The notes beneath the pieces are model-generated. The model worked only from the letters and a program-made list of their open reading frames with translations, did not search any database and was not told the DNA's origin. This document shows, piece after piece, positions 19,330 through 28,121 of a stretch of 64,000 nucleotides of DNA. Source of the stretch: an uncultured Psychrobacter sp. (GTDB lineage Bacteria; Pseudomonadota; Gammaproteobacteria; Pseudomonadales; Moraxellaceae). Each line of letters opens with the position of its first letter. Positions within the stretch are counted from its first letter, which is position 1. Made by a program: the position numbers and the translations under genes. The DNA lies in the NCBI RefSeq assembly GCF_947500265.1, contig NZ_CANMRN010000002.1, positions 372,001-436,000 on the forward strand, read 5' to 3'.

Positions 19330-19362
19330 AAGCAGTATGCTCACGCATACTGCTTTGTTTTT
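19330..19362 (+). terminator. Rho-independent terminator of the lipase-like gene
   Basis: A perfect 10-bp stem, AAGCAGTATG / CATACTGCTT, with a 6-nt loop is followed by TGTTTTT, about 75 nt after the stop codon. Confidence 0.85.
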
Positions 19363-19511
19363 AATAATATTAATTTTATTTTTCAATGTTTGAATTATGT
19401 TATTTTGATGACTTTTAGGTCTGCAACAGACAGACTGGGTTGCTTGCGTGTATATCTAGGTGAGCGCATAATATATCCATAGCACATGACAGTAATATGT
19501 AAATTTATAAG

Positions 19512-19570
19512 GACATAAATTATTCAATTCAGCTAAACAGTGAGTCGCAAACTTAGCCACAATTTATGTC
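19512..19570. repeat. Long-range inverted repeat in the cydA leader
   Basis: The arms GACATAAATT (19512-19521) and AATTTATGTC (19561-19570) are perfect complements. Inside them GCTAA (19532-19536) pairs with TTAGC (19553-19557). It lies about 135 bp before cydA and could be a leader RNA fold or an operator pair. Confidence 0.4.
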
Positions 19571-19705
19571 TAATGGAGCTAAGTCCACGTCACTGAGCTA
19601 TTGCCCGTAATGCTTGCCACTTTGATCGATGGATAGTTACGGACAGTTACTTGAGCGTTGTATGGAAGTCAGCGCTATTCAGCTAACAGATGAGAGTAAC
19701 CGTTT

Positions 19706-21202
19706 ATGTTCGCTACATTTATGATTGACCAGCTCGATGCGCTGATGCTTGCGCGTATTCAATTCGCTTTTGTTATCTCGTTCCATATCGTCTTTCCTGC
19801 CTTTTCTATCGGACTTGCCAGCTGGCTTGCGGTACTTGAATTCCGCTGGTTAAGAACTGGTGAACCTATTTATGCTGAAGTGTACAAGCATTGGGTCAAA
19901 ATATTTGCTGTCGTCTTTGGTTTAGGGGTGGTATCAGGCGTGGTGATGTCCTACCAGTTCGGTACCAACTGGGCAGTATTCTCTGATAAAGCCGGTAACG
20001 TTTTAGGCCCATTACTCGCCTATGAGGTACTGACAGCGTTCTTCTTGGAAGCGTCCTTCTTAGGTATTATGCTATTTGGGTGGGGCCGCGTCAGCAAACG
20101 CATGCATTTTGCCTCAACCGCCATCGTTGCTATTGGTACCTTGATTTCAGGTTTTTGGATATTGGCTGCTAACAGCTTTATGCAGACCCCTCAGGGCTTT
20201 ATGATGGGTGCAGATGGCCTACTCTATCCTACCGACTGGCTTGAAATTATCTTCAACCCATCGTTCCCTTACCGTTATGCTCACATGATGACCGCAGCCT
20301 TTCTGACGACTGCTTTTGTCATCGGTGGTATCGGCGCATACTACATTCAATCCAAAAAGCATGTCGAGCACCGCGCGCATGGTCGTGTGATGCTAGGTAT
20401 GGCGATGATTATGGCCATCTTTGTTGCGCCAGCGCAGGTATTGATTGGTGATGAGCATGGTCTAAATACCCTTGAGCACCAACCTGCTAAAGTTGCTGCG
20501 ATGGAAGGGCTCTGGGAGGATGAGCGCGGTGCTGCACTACGTCTCTTTGCGATTCCCGATCAAGAAAATCAGACCAATAAGTACGAAGTAAAAATTCCTT
20601 ATGTGACCGGTTTAATCCTAACCCATTCATTAGATGGTGAAGTTAAGGGGCTCAAAAACTGGGCACCTGAAGATCAACCACCCGTTATCATCGTGTTTTG
20701 GGCATTTCGTATCATGGTTGGTATTGGCATGCTTATGGTGCTGGTCGGCCTATTCAGTCTATACAAATACTTCAAGAAACAGCAGTTCGATACTGACAGT
20801 GTCTGGTTCCACCGTGCTTGGATGATGATGACTCCGCTTGGTTTTATCGCCTTATTATCAGGTTGGTTCGTAACCGAGACAGGACGTCAGCCTTGGACGG
20901 TTTACGGTGTCATTCGTACTGCTGAAAGTATGTCTCCGCTTGCAGCACAGCAAGTAGCCACTACCTTGATTGGCTTTATCGTACTGTACATATTTGTCTT
21001 TGGTGCAGGCAGTTTTTATATCTTGCGCTTGATTGCTCAAGGGCCGAAACCTTATACAGATCCTGCAGAAGATAACTTCTACGAGCACTCAGTAACTGAG
21101 AGTCAAGGCCGCGCGTTAAGTGGTGATAGTAATCCTGCCAAAGGTACTGAAGAAGGCTTAGATGAGCCTGCAAATGATGTCGATGATGGAGGACTACGCT
21201 AA
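19706..21202 (+). CDS. cydA: Cytochrome bd ubiquinol oxidase subunit I, cyanide-insensitive type
   Basis: A 498-residue polytopic membrane protein, the haem-bearing subunit of a bd-type quinol oxidase that reduces O2 without pumping protons. Visible features are the N-terminal RIQFAFVISFHIVFPAFSIG with its haem-ligand histidine, the quinol-site segment LEHQPAKVAAMEGLWE, and GRQPWTVYGVIRTAESMSP near residue 395. The quinol loop is short and the partner set includes a DUF2474 protein, so it belongs to the CioA (cyanide-insensitive) branch rather than the E. coli CydA branch. The polar C-terminal tail (about 460-498) is Asp/Glu-rich. Its stop codon overlaps the cydB start (TAATG), indicating coupled translation. 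Confidence 0.95.
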   Translation: MFATFMIDQLDALMLARIQFAFVISFHIVFPAFSIGLASWLAVLEFRWLRTGEPIYAEVYKHWVKIFAVVFGLGVVSGVVMSYQFGTNWAVFSDKAGNVLGPLLAYEVLTAFFLEASFLGIMLFGWGRVSKRMHFASTAIVAIGTLISGFWILAANSFMQTPQGFMMGADGLLYPTDWLEIIFNPSFPYRYAHMMTAAFLTTAFVIGGIGAYYIQSKKHVEHRAHGRVMLGMAMIMAIFVAPAQVLIGDEHGLNTLEHQPAKVAAMEGLWEDERGAALRLFAIPDQENQTNKYEVKIPYVTGLILTHSLDGEVKGLKNWAPEDQPPVIIVFWAFRIMVGIGMLMVLVGLFSLYKYFKKQQFDTDSVWFHRAWMMMTPLGFIALLSGWFVTETGRQPWTVYGVIRTAESMSPLAAQQVATTLIGFIVLYIFVFGAGSFYILRLIAQGPKPYTDPAEDNFYEHSVTESQGRALSGDSNPAKGTEEGLDEPANDVDDGGLR

Positions 21203-22218
21203 TGTTTAACTTCGGTGATGTATTAGATTTACCTCTCATTTGGGGCGGTTTGATTGCTTTGTCTGTCTTTGTCTATGTACTGCTTGATGGCTTTGATTTG
21301 GGCTGCGGTATCTTGTTCCCATTTGCAGGATCAGATAAAAACCGTAGCCGCATGATGAACTCTATCGCGCCATTTTGGGACGGTAATGAGACGTGGCTAG
21401 TACTAGGCGGTGGTGGTCTATTCGCAGCATTCCCTGTTGCTTATGGCATCATTATGACAGGTCTTTATTTACCCGTGACTGCCATGCTGTTCGGTCTTAT
21501 CATGCGCGGCGTAGCGTTTGAGTTTCGCTTCAAATCCTCTTCACGTCGGCATGTATGGGATACTTTTTTCTTTGTCGGCTCAGTCGTTGCCACTTTCTCT
21601 CAAGGTATTATGCTTGGGGCATTAGTGCAAGGGTTAGAAGCCAGTAACCGTCTATATACTGGTGGCCCATTTGATTGGCTCACGCCTTTCTCAATAGTGT
21701 GTGGATTTGCCATGATTATCGGCTATGCCTTGCTTGGCTCGACGTGGCTTATTATAAAAACAGAGCACACATTACAAGTATGGGCGCGCCAAGTTTCTAG
21801 ATGGATGCTTACTGCGTTACTAGTAGCGATGGTTGTGGTCACAGCGTTTATGTACTTCTCAGACATCGATGCGTTAGAAGGATGGTTTAGTTTCCCAGAT
21901 TTGTTATACCTTGCTCCTATGCCTATCATTGTCATGCTTTTATTCTTTATCATGCGTAAAGACTTAAAAACTGAGCGTGAGTATCGTCCATTTTTGCTAA
22001 CGGTTGCTCTATTTTTAATGGGTTATATCGGGGTTTGTTTCGCCCTATTCCCTTATATCGTACCGTATCAAATGACGATTTATGAAGCGGCGGCTGCCGA
22101 TACTTCGTTATCATTTATGCTGATTGGCGCCTGTATCATGTTACCGATTATCTTGAGCTATACAGCATTTGCTTACTATACCTTCAAAGGTAAATCTGAT
22201 CACAATCCGATGTACTAG
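21202..22218 (+). CDS. cydB: Cytochrome bd ubiquinol oxidase subunit II, CioB type
   Basis: A 338-residue membrane protein with about eight to nine transmembrane segments. The family motifs LLDGFDLGCGILFPF and SIAPFWDGNETWLVLGGGGL are clear, and the length fits CioB (about 335). It is the structural partner of subunit I and lacks haem ligands of its own. The ATG overlaps the cydA stop by one base. The DUF2474 gene follows 95 bp downstream, completing the operon. Confidence 0.95.
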   Translation: MFNFGDVLDLPLIWGGLIALSVFVYVLLDGFDLGCGILFPFAGSDKNRSRMMNSIAPFWDGNETWLVLGGGGLFAAFPVAYGIIMTGLYLPVTAMLFGLIMRGVAFEFRFKSSSRRHVWDTFFFVGSVVATFSQGIMLGALVQGLEASNRLYTGGPFDWLTPFSIVCGFAMIIGYALLGSTWLIIKTEHTLQVWARQVSRWMLTALLVAMVVVTAFMYFSDIDALEGWFSFPDLLYLAPMPIIVMLLFFIMRKDLKTEREYRPFLLTVALFLMGYIGVCFALFPYIVPYQMTIYEAAAADTSLSFMLIGACIMLPIILSYTAFAYYTFKGKSDHNPMY

Positions 22219-22313
22219 TCGCTAATCGCGGCGGGCAACGGATCAGCTAAAAAGGATGGCTATCATCGTTTATAGATGGTAGTCACGCTTCAAACGCTAA
22301 TCAGGAGATCTCT

Positions 22314-22430
22314 ATGAAAAAGTTCAGTAAAAAACAATCGCAATGGGCATGGTTTGTAGGTCTATATTTGGCAGGGTTTTTAGTGGTGTTTACCATTGCT
22401 CAGATAATCAAGCTGGCCATGGGTGTTTAG
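22314..22430 (+). CDS. DUF2474 small membrane protein of the bd oxidase operon
   Basis: A 38-residue ORF with a charged N-terminus (MKKFSKKQSQWAWFVGLY) and one transmembrane helix (about residues 12-34). DUF2474 proteins accompany CioAB-type oxidases and are thought to act like CydX, stabilising the complex; that role is by analogy. TCAGGAG is correctly spaced before the ATG. It lies 95 bp after cydB and before a shared terminator, so it is very probably a real third gene of the operon. Confidence 0.85.
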   Translation: MKKFSKKQSQWAWFVGLYLAGFLVVFTIAQIIKLAMGV

Positions 22431-22562
22431 CGTAATTGCCTAATCATACGATCGAGTGCCAGTTAGTTAGCTAATGAGTAGCTTGCTAGATGCTAAGTTT
22501 ACATTTTTGTCTTGCCAATATACCTTTTAGACATATCGTAAGAAATATCTCTATATGCATAA

Positions 22563-22600
22563 AAAAAGCAGCGTTGAATAATCGACGCTGCTTTTTATTT
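22563..22600. terminator. Bidirectional terminator between the bd operon and murU
   Basis: The stem AAAAAGCAGCGT / ACGCTGCTTTTT has a 10-nt loop with A-runs on the left and T-runs on the right. It sits between convergent genes and can serve both. Confidence 0.85.
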
Positions 22601-22612
22601 ATCTTAAATTTA

Positions 22613-23350
22613 TCAGTTTGGTTTACCTGCATGCTCGATATCATGCTGTTCGATAAACTGATTGACCTGTGTTAGACGCTCTGGTGTCCCCACATCTATC
22701 CAATTATCTGTCGTCACTTCAGCGGTAATCTGAAACTTTATCATTGCTTGCTTCAGTAGTGGTGCTAATGCAGCAGGCTGTCCTGATACCAGACCTTCTA
22801 CCAATTTTGGTGACATTACGCTAATACCAGCGAAGGTATACTTATCTGCATCGCCCACTGGTTGTTCACTCGCTAGGCCATTATTAACCGCAAAATCGCC
22901 GCCATTATTGTGCTCTGGATTATCAATCAGTAACAAATGCGCGCGCTGATCCGCTCCCAATGTATAATCTGTTAATCGAGAGAAGTCATAGGTAGTCCAG
23001 ACATCAGAATTGACCAGAATAAACGGCTCATCTTTTAGTTTGCCTGACTGTAATGCCTGAAAAATACCGCCTGCGGTCTCAAGTGGTTCATCACCTTCTA
23101 CTGACCAATGCAGCTTTACGCCATACTGTGAACCGTCGCCTAATGTGTCCATTAGCTTATCTGCCAACCATGAAGCATTGACCGTGATATCAGTAATGCC
23201 TGCTGCTTGTAGTGCTCTAATATGCCAAACAATAAGCGGTTGACCTGCGACTTCAACCAAAGGCTTGGGCGTCTCAAGCGTTAATGGACGTAGGCGTGTG
23301 CCCTTGCCCGCTGCCAAAATCATGGCTTGTGTAATCGTAGAGGTAGACAT
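22613..23350 (-). CDS. murU: MurU, N-acetylmuramate-1-phosphate uridylyltransferase
   Basis: A 245-residue nucleotidyltransferase with the N-terminal sugar-nucleotide signature MILAAGKGTRLRPLT followed by TPKPLVEVAGQPLI, and a metal-binding VNSDVW. MurU converts MurNAc-1-phosphate to UDP-MurNAc in the peptidoglycan recycling route that bypasses de novo MurA/MurB synthesis and gives intrinsic fosfomycin tolerance in pseudomonads. AGGAGCG just before the ATG fixes the start. It lies 46 bp downstream of amgK, whose product makes its substrate, so the two form an operon. General NDP-sugar pyrophosphorylase activity is the alternative, but the context favours MurU. Confidence 0.9.
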   Translation of the reverse strand: MSTSTITQAMILAAGKGTRLRPLTLETPKPLVEVAGQPLIVWHIRALQAAGITDITVNASWLADKLMDTLGDGSQYGVKLHWSVEGDEPLETAGGIFQALQSGKLKDEPFILVNSDVWTTYDFSRLTDYTLGADQRAHLLLIDNPEHNNGGDFAVNNGLASEQPVGDADKYTFAGISVMSPKLVEGLVSGQPAALAPLLKQAMIKFQITAEVTTDNWIDVGTPERLTQVNQFIEQHDIEHAGKPN

Positions 23351-23396
23351 CTGCGCTCCTATCTTTATTATTTAAATTAATTTAGCTGAGCGTCAT

Positions 23397-24509
23397 CTAC
23401 GCTGAAGCAAACTTCTCTTTATAAGCAGGTAGCACTGCCTCTTGTAGCCATTGATTAAACGGTGTAATTGATTGCTTTAGTTCATCGTTGCCATGTTCGG
23501 CAAGCCAGTTTAATTCAGTAATCAAATCACGCATGACTTTAGGAATATCCGCCAAATAGCGGTCTTTGCCATCACGCTCAGACAAACGAATAAAAATCCC
23601 TAGTACCTTTAAGTGACGTTGTACGCCTATAACATTCACATCGTTTTCAAACTGCACCGCGCTATCAGCAGTGGTTAGTGTTTTTTGTTCTTGTAGCTGC
23701 CAAAAGTCATCAATCCATGCAGATATTTGGCTCTCTGGCCATTCAACATAAGCATCGCGTACTAACGACACTAAATCATAAGCATACGAGCCAATGACGG
23801 CATCTTGAAAATCAATCACGCCCAACTTTGATTGGTCTGCTTGATCTTGCATGAGGTTGCGGCTGTGATAATCACGATGGACCACCACTTGTGGCTGTTG
23901 CAAAATCTCATTCATTAACGCTTTTTTTAGGTTTCCCCAAACCTGATCATCTAGCGCGACACCAATATATGGCATAAACCATTCGCTAAATAAATCCATC
24001 TCACGGTCTAATAGTGCCGTGTCATAATCTGGCAGCTGATGTTGCGACTTCGCCGTTTCTACTGCTACCGTTTGTAGCGCGACTAATGTCTGCATTGCTA
24101 GCTGATAGTAGTCATTGATTTGGTCTGCGGTTGCATCGACAAGCAAATGGGCAAATTCTACTGTGCCAAAATCTTGTAATACCAAAAATCCTTTTTCTAC
24201 ATTTTGTGCAGTCAGAGTCGGCACGTTGACAGCAGGTGCCATCAGTTTCGCAACATTGATAAACTGCAGCATCGCATCTTGCTCGTCAGCGGAGTCCATG
24301 ACGATATAATGCTTGTTGGCGCGATTGTCTGTCTCTGATAGTTCGATACGATGATATCGGCGGGCACTAGCGTCTCCAGGTAAGCTGTCTAGACTAAATG
24401 TTTGATCTAAAAATACTTGCTGTAACCATTGTTCTAATTGCTGTTGGCGGTTGTTATTTTCATCGATCATATCAGTCTCTAAAGTCGTTTTGTCAGTCAT
24501 ATTGGGCAT
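23397..24509 (-). CDS. amgK: AmgK, N-acetylmuramate/N-acetylglucosamine anomeric kinase
   Basis: A 370-residue aminoglycoside-phosphotransferase-fold kinase. Key motifs are ASARRYHRIEL (nucleotide loop), VVHRDYHSRNLM (catalytic Asp) and VIDFQDAVIGSYAYDLVSL (metal-binding Asp). AmgK phosphorylates the anomeric hydroxyl of MurNAc, feeding MurU next door. An in-frame ATG four codons in (MTDKTTL) is an equally likely start because no clear ribosome site precedes either. Confidence 0.9.
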   Translation of the reverse strand: MPNMTDKTTLETDMIDENNNRQQQLEQWLQQVFLDQTFSLDSLPGDASARRYHRIELSETDNRANKHYIVMDSADEQDAMLQFINVAKLMAPAVNVPTLTAQNVEKGFLVLQDFGTVEFAHLLVDATADQINDYYQLAMQTLVALQTVAVETAKSQHQLPDYDTALLDREMDLFSEWFMPYIGVALDDQVWGNLKKALMNEILQQPQVVVHRDYHSRNLMQDQADQSKLGVIDFQDAVIGSYAYDLVSLVRDAYVEWPESQISAWIDDFWQLQEQKTLTTADSAVQFENDVNVIGVQRHLKVLGIFIRLSERDGKDRYLADIPKVMRDLITELNWLAEHGNDELKQSITPFNQWLQEAVLPAYKEKFASA

Positions 24510-24875
24510 CGCTGGTTAAATATAAGTCATAAATAATTAAAGTAGTGATAAGTCTGACAAATACTTGCTAAAATAGCGATATGCGGCGGTGCTATACAAG
24601 CTGCCACAGACGTATTGCTATATCATTCAATACTTGATGTCGGATAGAATCGCTATCGCTACTTAAAAATCAGCATGGCTATATTATAAATTTTGGTAAA
24701 TAGTGTAGCTGATTTGGTTTTTTTTGACTATGATTAGTCGTCATTATATGTAAAACATCCAAATTTTTGAGAATACATTAGTCATATTTTAGTCGCTCGT
24801 TCACTGCTTTATATCGTTCGGTGATACCGCTACTAAACTCAGTCACGCAATCCAATAAGCTCTGCAATCATAGGT
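24510..24875. other. Divergent intergenic region amgK / lptD
   Basis: It contains the promoters for both divergent operons. A weak plus-strand candidate is TTGACT (24724-24729) with TATATG (24745-24750), but the 15-bp spacer is short. No small gene was seen. Confidence 0.4.
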
Positions 24876-27800
24876 GTGCCCTTGTTATATTCTCCGCTTT
24901 ACCAAAGCATCCGCTTGATCTTATTTGGTGCCTTAGGCTTATCTAGCCTAACTGTCAGTGCTGCCATTGGTGATGCCAATACGCAAAAAACTGAACCACT
25001 AACTACGGACAGTACAGGCAGCTATGCGTCTAATAGTGTGGCGACTGACGCCAATAGTATTAGTCGTACTCAAAGCAATGATGGCTATCAAGAAGCAGAT
25101 ATTCTAAATGATAGCTATCCAGACGATGCTAATTCTGCTAATACGAATAACGCTACTTTATCGAATGATACTGCGTTAAATAGCAGATTTTCTGAGAACA
25201 ATGACCTAGATATTACAGAGATTAATGAGGCTGCTGACTCTAAAGCTTTTAGCAATGAAGTTTCTAATGCTAGTAATCTAAATACAGAAACCAGTAACCA
25301 AGTAAGCAGTAATACACTAGATAGCAGTGCCTTTGTCCCTAAAGCGATAACAACAGACAATGGCAAGCTAGACCTTAATGACGAGAGTATTCAGGCCAGC
25401 CTAATGCGCTTAGCAGAGTTTTATGAGCTAACACCAGATACTGATGCTTCAACATTAAATAATGACGATATCAGCACTGAAGCAAACAATACTCATAATA
25501 ACGCCATGCCTGCCGCACAGACGATTCCAAAGGTCGGTAGAAATTTACGTCTACTGCCAAATGCTGTGGACAGTGCCCAGCGCTGTGAAGGTCAATGGGT
25601 ATATCCGCAGAGCAACCCCAATTACCAACGCGCTGTGAATGAAGCTGGTACGTCAAATGGACAACCAGCACCAAATGTGGCTAGCGTTCCAAACAATCAA
25701 GCCCCTTTATTTACTGAGTCTGATTACGGTTATTACAATAATATTAATTATGCCGAGCTATCTGGCAATGTAAAAATTGACCAAGGCACTCAGCATATTG
25801 AAGCAGAAAAAGTCATGATTGACTTGAGCAATGGCGTTGCGGCAGCTCAAGGCAAAGTCATGTTTACAGATAATGCGACTGGACAGCGTACAAGCAATGC
25901 AGCGACAAACAACGTTTCTACAAAGAGCGGCCAAGCCAGCTTTAACGATAGAGCGGCACAAGGCGGTCTAATTGGCGTTGCAGATAGCTTGAATTACAAT
26001 ACTGAGACTGGTCAATCGACGGCCAATGATGTGGCATTTGCCAGTGTTGGTCTACAAGCGCACGGCTATGCCAAACGCTTAAATAAACCGAATGAGAGTG
26101 AATACGAGCTGGATCAGGTTATGTTTAGTACCTGTCCACCTACCAACCGCAAATGGCAGTTTGAAGCCAAAAGTATCGATCTAAATACCGATACAGGGCG
26201 CGGCGAAGCGTATAACACCACTTTCCGTGTGGCTGATATACCCGTATTTTATCTCCCCTACTTTAACTTCCCGATAGACAGTCGCCGTAGTAGTGGGTTT
26301 TTATTACCGAGTGCTAGCGTCAGTAGTGAAAGCGGTCTTGAAGTTGATATCCCTTATTATTTCAACTTAGCACCCAATTATGATGCCACCCTTAACACGC
26401 ATATTTATACTGACCGTAACCCTATGCTATCAGGTGAGTTCCGTTATCTGACTGAGAATTATGGGGAAGGTATTTTAAACGGTTCATACTTACCAAACGA
26501 TAAAGAGTATGACGACGAAGATCGTACCAGCTTGTTTTATGACCACACTTGGTCGTCGAAAAGCATTCCACGGTTAAGTGCTGATGCTGAATACAACTAT
26601 GTATCAGATGCCGATTACCTTAATGATTTTGATACGTTGGGCTTGTCAGACAGCACCATAAACTTGCCACGTCGTGCCCGCGTCAATTATTACAATGATT
26701 ATGTCGATGGTGAACTGAAAGTAGAAACTTTCCAGACTTTGGATGCATTCACTGATAGCGGTGAGGCGTTAGAAGACAAAGACAAGCCGTATTCACGCTT
26801 GCCACAGCTCAAATTAAATTATCGCTTGCCTTGGGCCGAGCGCTTCGATATTACTGGTATTCATGATTCTGCATACTTCAAAAAATCTATCGATGATGGC
26901 TCTGAAAACGAAAAAAGTGGCGCACGTATTTACAATAAACTGAGCGCCGCCTACCCAATGGAAACTTCTTGGGGTTATATCAAACCTAAGCTTAGCTTGC
27001 AGCATCTATATACGTCATATGATGAAGATAGCTTGGAAGATAATCAGCTTAGTGAAGAAGATGGCAGTCAATCTGTGTTTGTTCCGCAAGCCAGTATCGA
27101 TGCAGGACTACACTTCTATCAAGCGGGCTCACCATTTGGTGCGTTTGACGATACGATGGGCGGCTATCGTTTACTTAGCCCACGCGTAAAATATACGTAT
27201 TCACCGTATAAGAACCAAAACGACATTCCTAACTTTAATACGCGTATTGCCTCGATTAACTATGAACAGCTGTTTTCGGACAGTTGGTTCTTAGGTCATG
27301 ATCGTTTGCAGGATTTGCACTCTATTACGCCTGGCGTCAATTATCGTTACATCGATGCAACGGGTGTGACACGTTTTGATGGTAGCATTGCAGAACAGTT
27401 CTATCTAGATGATGGGCGTGTAACACTCGATGACGATCAGCCAGTATTTACCTCGTCTTCTTCAGGTATGGTATGGGATACTAGCACTCAACCTTATAAT
27501 AATTTTTGGGTTGATGTTAGCGGTGCCTTAACCAGTAACTATGATTTGAACTACATTACGACTGAACTGCGCTATCAGCCGTCAGACAATAGCTTATTTA
27601 ATGTGGGTTATGTTAAGCGTCAGCGTGATGACAATACCGATCAGTTGCCACTATCCGCGTTTACAGCATCTGCAATTTTTCCTATTAATAACAGCTGGCG
27701 AATATTGGCTCAAGGTCAATATGACCTAAACAGCGACAGAATGCTCGATTCATTAATCGGCGTTGATTATGAAGATTGCTGTTTCGGCTTTGCTGTTTAT

Positions 27801-27965
27801 GGTCGCCGCTATTACAATGACCTAAACGTAAAAGACGAACCAACACAAGCTATTATGGCAGAAGTTAGATTAAACGGTCTTGGCAGTGGTAGTAGCCGCT
27901 TGACACGATTGCTTGCTGATAAAATCTTGGGCTTTGAACCTGTACAGACGGCATGGAAAGACTAA
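24876..27965 (+). CDS. lptD: LptD, LPS-assembly outer-membrane protein
   Basis: The barrel protein that, with LptE, inserts LPS/LOS into the outer leaflet. After a signal peptide (about 1-29, ending LTVSAA) comes a Ser/Asn/Asp/Thr-rich stretch (about 30-235) not found in typical LptD. The OstA/LptA-like jellyroll follows (SGNVKIDQGTQHIEAEKVMI), then the barrel with the signature IPVFYLPYFNFPIDSRRSSG near residue 450. Cys residues occur near the jellyroll (QRCEGQW), in FSTCPP and in the late CC pair (EDCCFG), consistent with the conserved interdomain disulfides. At 1029 residues it is longer than the usual 780-900. The start is a GTG at 24876; a TTG at 24882 is better spaced from AGGTG. SurA follows in the same direction. 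Confidence 0.94.
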   Translation: MPLLYSPLYQSIRLILFGALGLSSLTVSAAIGDANTQKTEPLTTDSTGSYASNSVATDANSISRTQSNDGYQEADILNDSYPDDANSANTNNATLSNDTALNSRFSENNDLDITEINEAADSKAFSNEVSNASNLNTETSNQVSSNTLDSSAFVPKAITTDNGKLDLNDESIQASLMRLAEFYELTPDTDASTLNNDDISTEANNTHNNAMPAAQTIPKVGRNLRLLPNAVDSAQRCEGQWVYPQSNPNYQRAVNEAGTSNGQPAPNVASVPNNQAPLFTESDYGYYNNINYAELSGNVKIDQGTQHIEAEKVMIDLSNGVAAAQGKVMFTDNATGQRTSNAATNNVSTKSGQASFNDRAAQGGLIGVADSLNYNTETGQSTANDVAFASVGLQAHGYAKRLNKPNESEYELDQVMFSTCPPTNRKWQFEAKSIDLNTDTGRGEAYNTTFRVADIPVFYLPYFNFPIDSRRSSGFLLPSASVSSESGLEVDIPYYFNLAPNYDATLNTHIYTDRNPMLSGEFRYLTENYGEGILNGSYLPNDKEYDDEDRTSLFYDHTWSSKSIPRLSADAEYNYVSDADYLNDFDTLGLSDSTINLPRRARVNYYNDYVDGELKVETFQTLDAFTDSGEALEDKDKPYSRLPQLKLNYRLPWAERFDITGIHDSAYFKKSIDDGSENEKSGARIYNKLSAAYPMETSWGYIKPKLSLQHLYTSYDEDSLEDNQLSEEDGSQSVFVPQASIDAGLHFYQAGSPFGAFDDTMGGYRLLSPRVKYTYSPYKNQNDIPNFNTRIASINYEQLFSDSWFLGHDRLQDLHSITPGVNYRYIDATGVTRFDGSIAEQFYLDDGRVTLDDDQPVFTSSSSGMVWDTSTQPYNNFWVDVSGALTSNYDLNYITTELRYQPSDNSLFNVGYVKRQRDDNTDQLPLSAFTASAIFPINNSWRILAQGQYDLNSDRMLDSLIGVDYEDCCFGFAVYGRRYYNDLNVKDEPTQAIMAEVRLNGLGSGSSRLTRLLADKILGFEPVQTAWKD

Positions 27966-28121
27966 CCAGTTTTTTGCTAGATTAGAATTATTTACGTAAA
28001 TATTTATAAGACACTATTTGAACCCCTATTATGGGAAACGCTGTCGAATATTTTATTATTAAAAGTATTGGATAGAGTTGACCGACTACCATCCGATGCA
28101 ATGACATTGATGAGGAGCATC

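Larger units (their letters stand above)
19255..19705. other. Intergenic region upstream of the cytochrome bd operon
   Basis: It holds the terminator of the lipase-like gene, then about 340 bp of cydA leader with a long-range inverted repeat (19512-19570). No gene was found. I looked for a TTGAT-N4-ATCAA (Anr/Fnr) site and did not see one. Confidence 0.5.
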
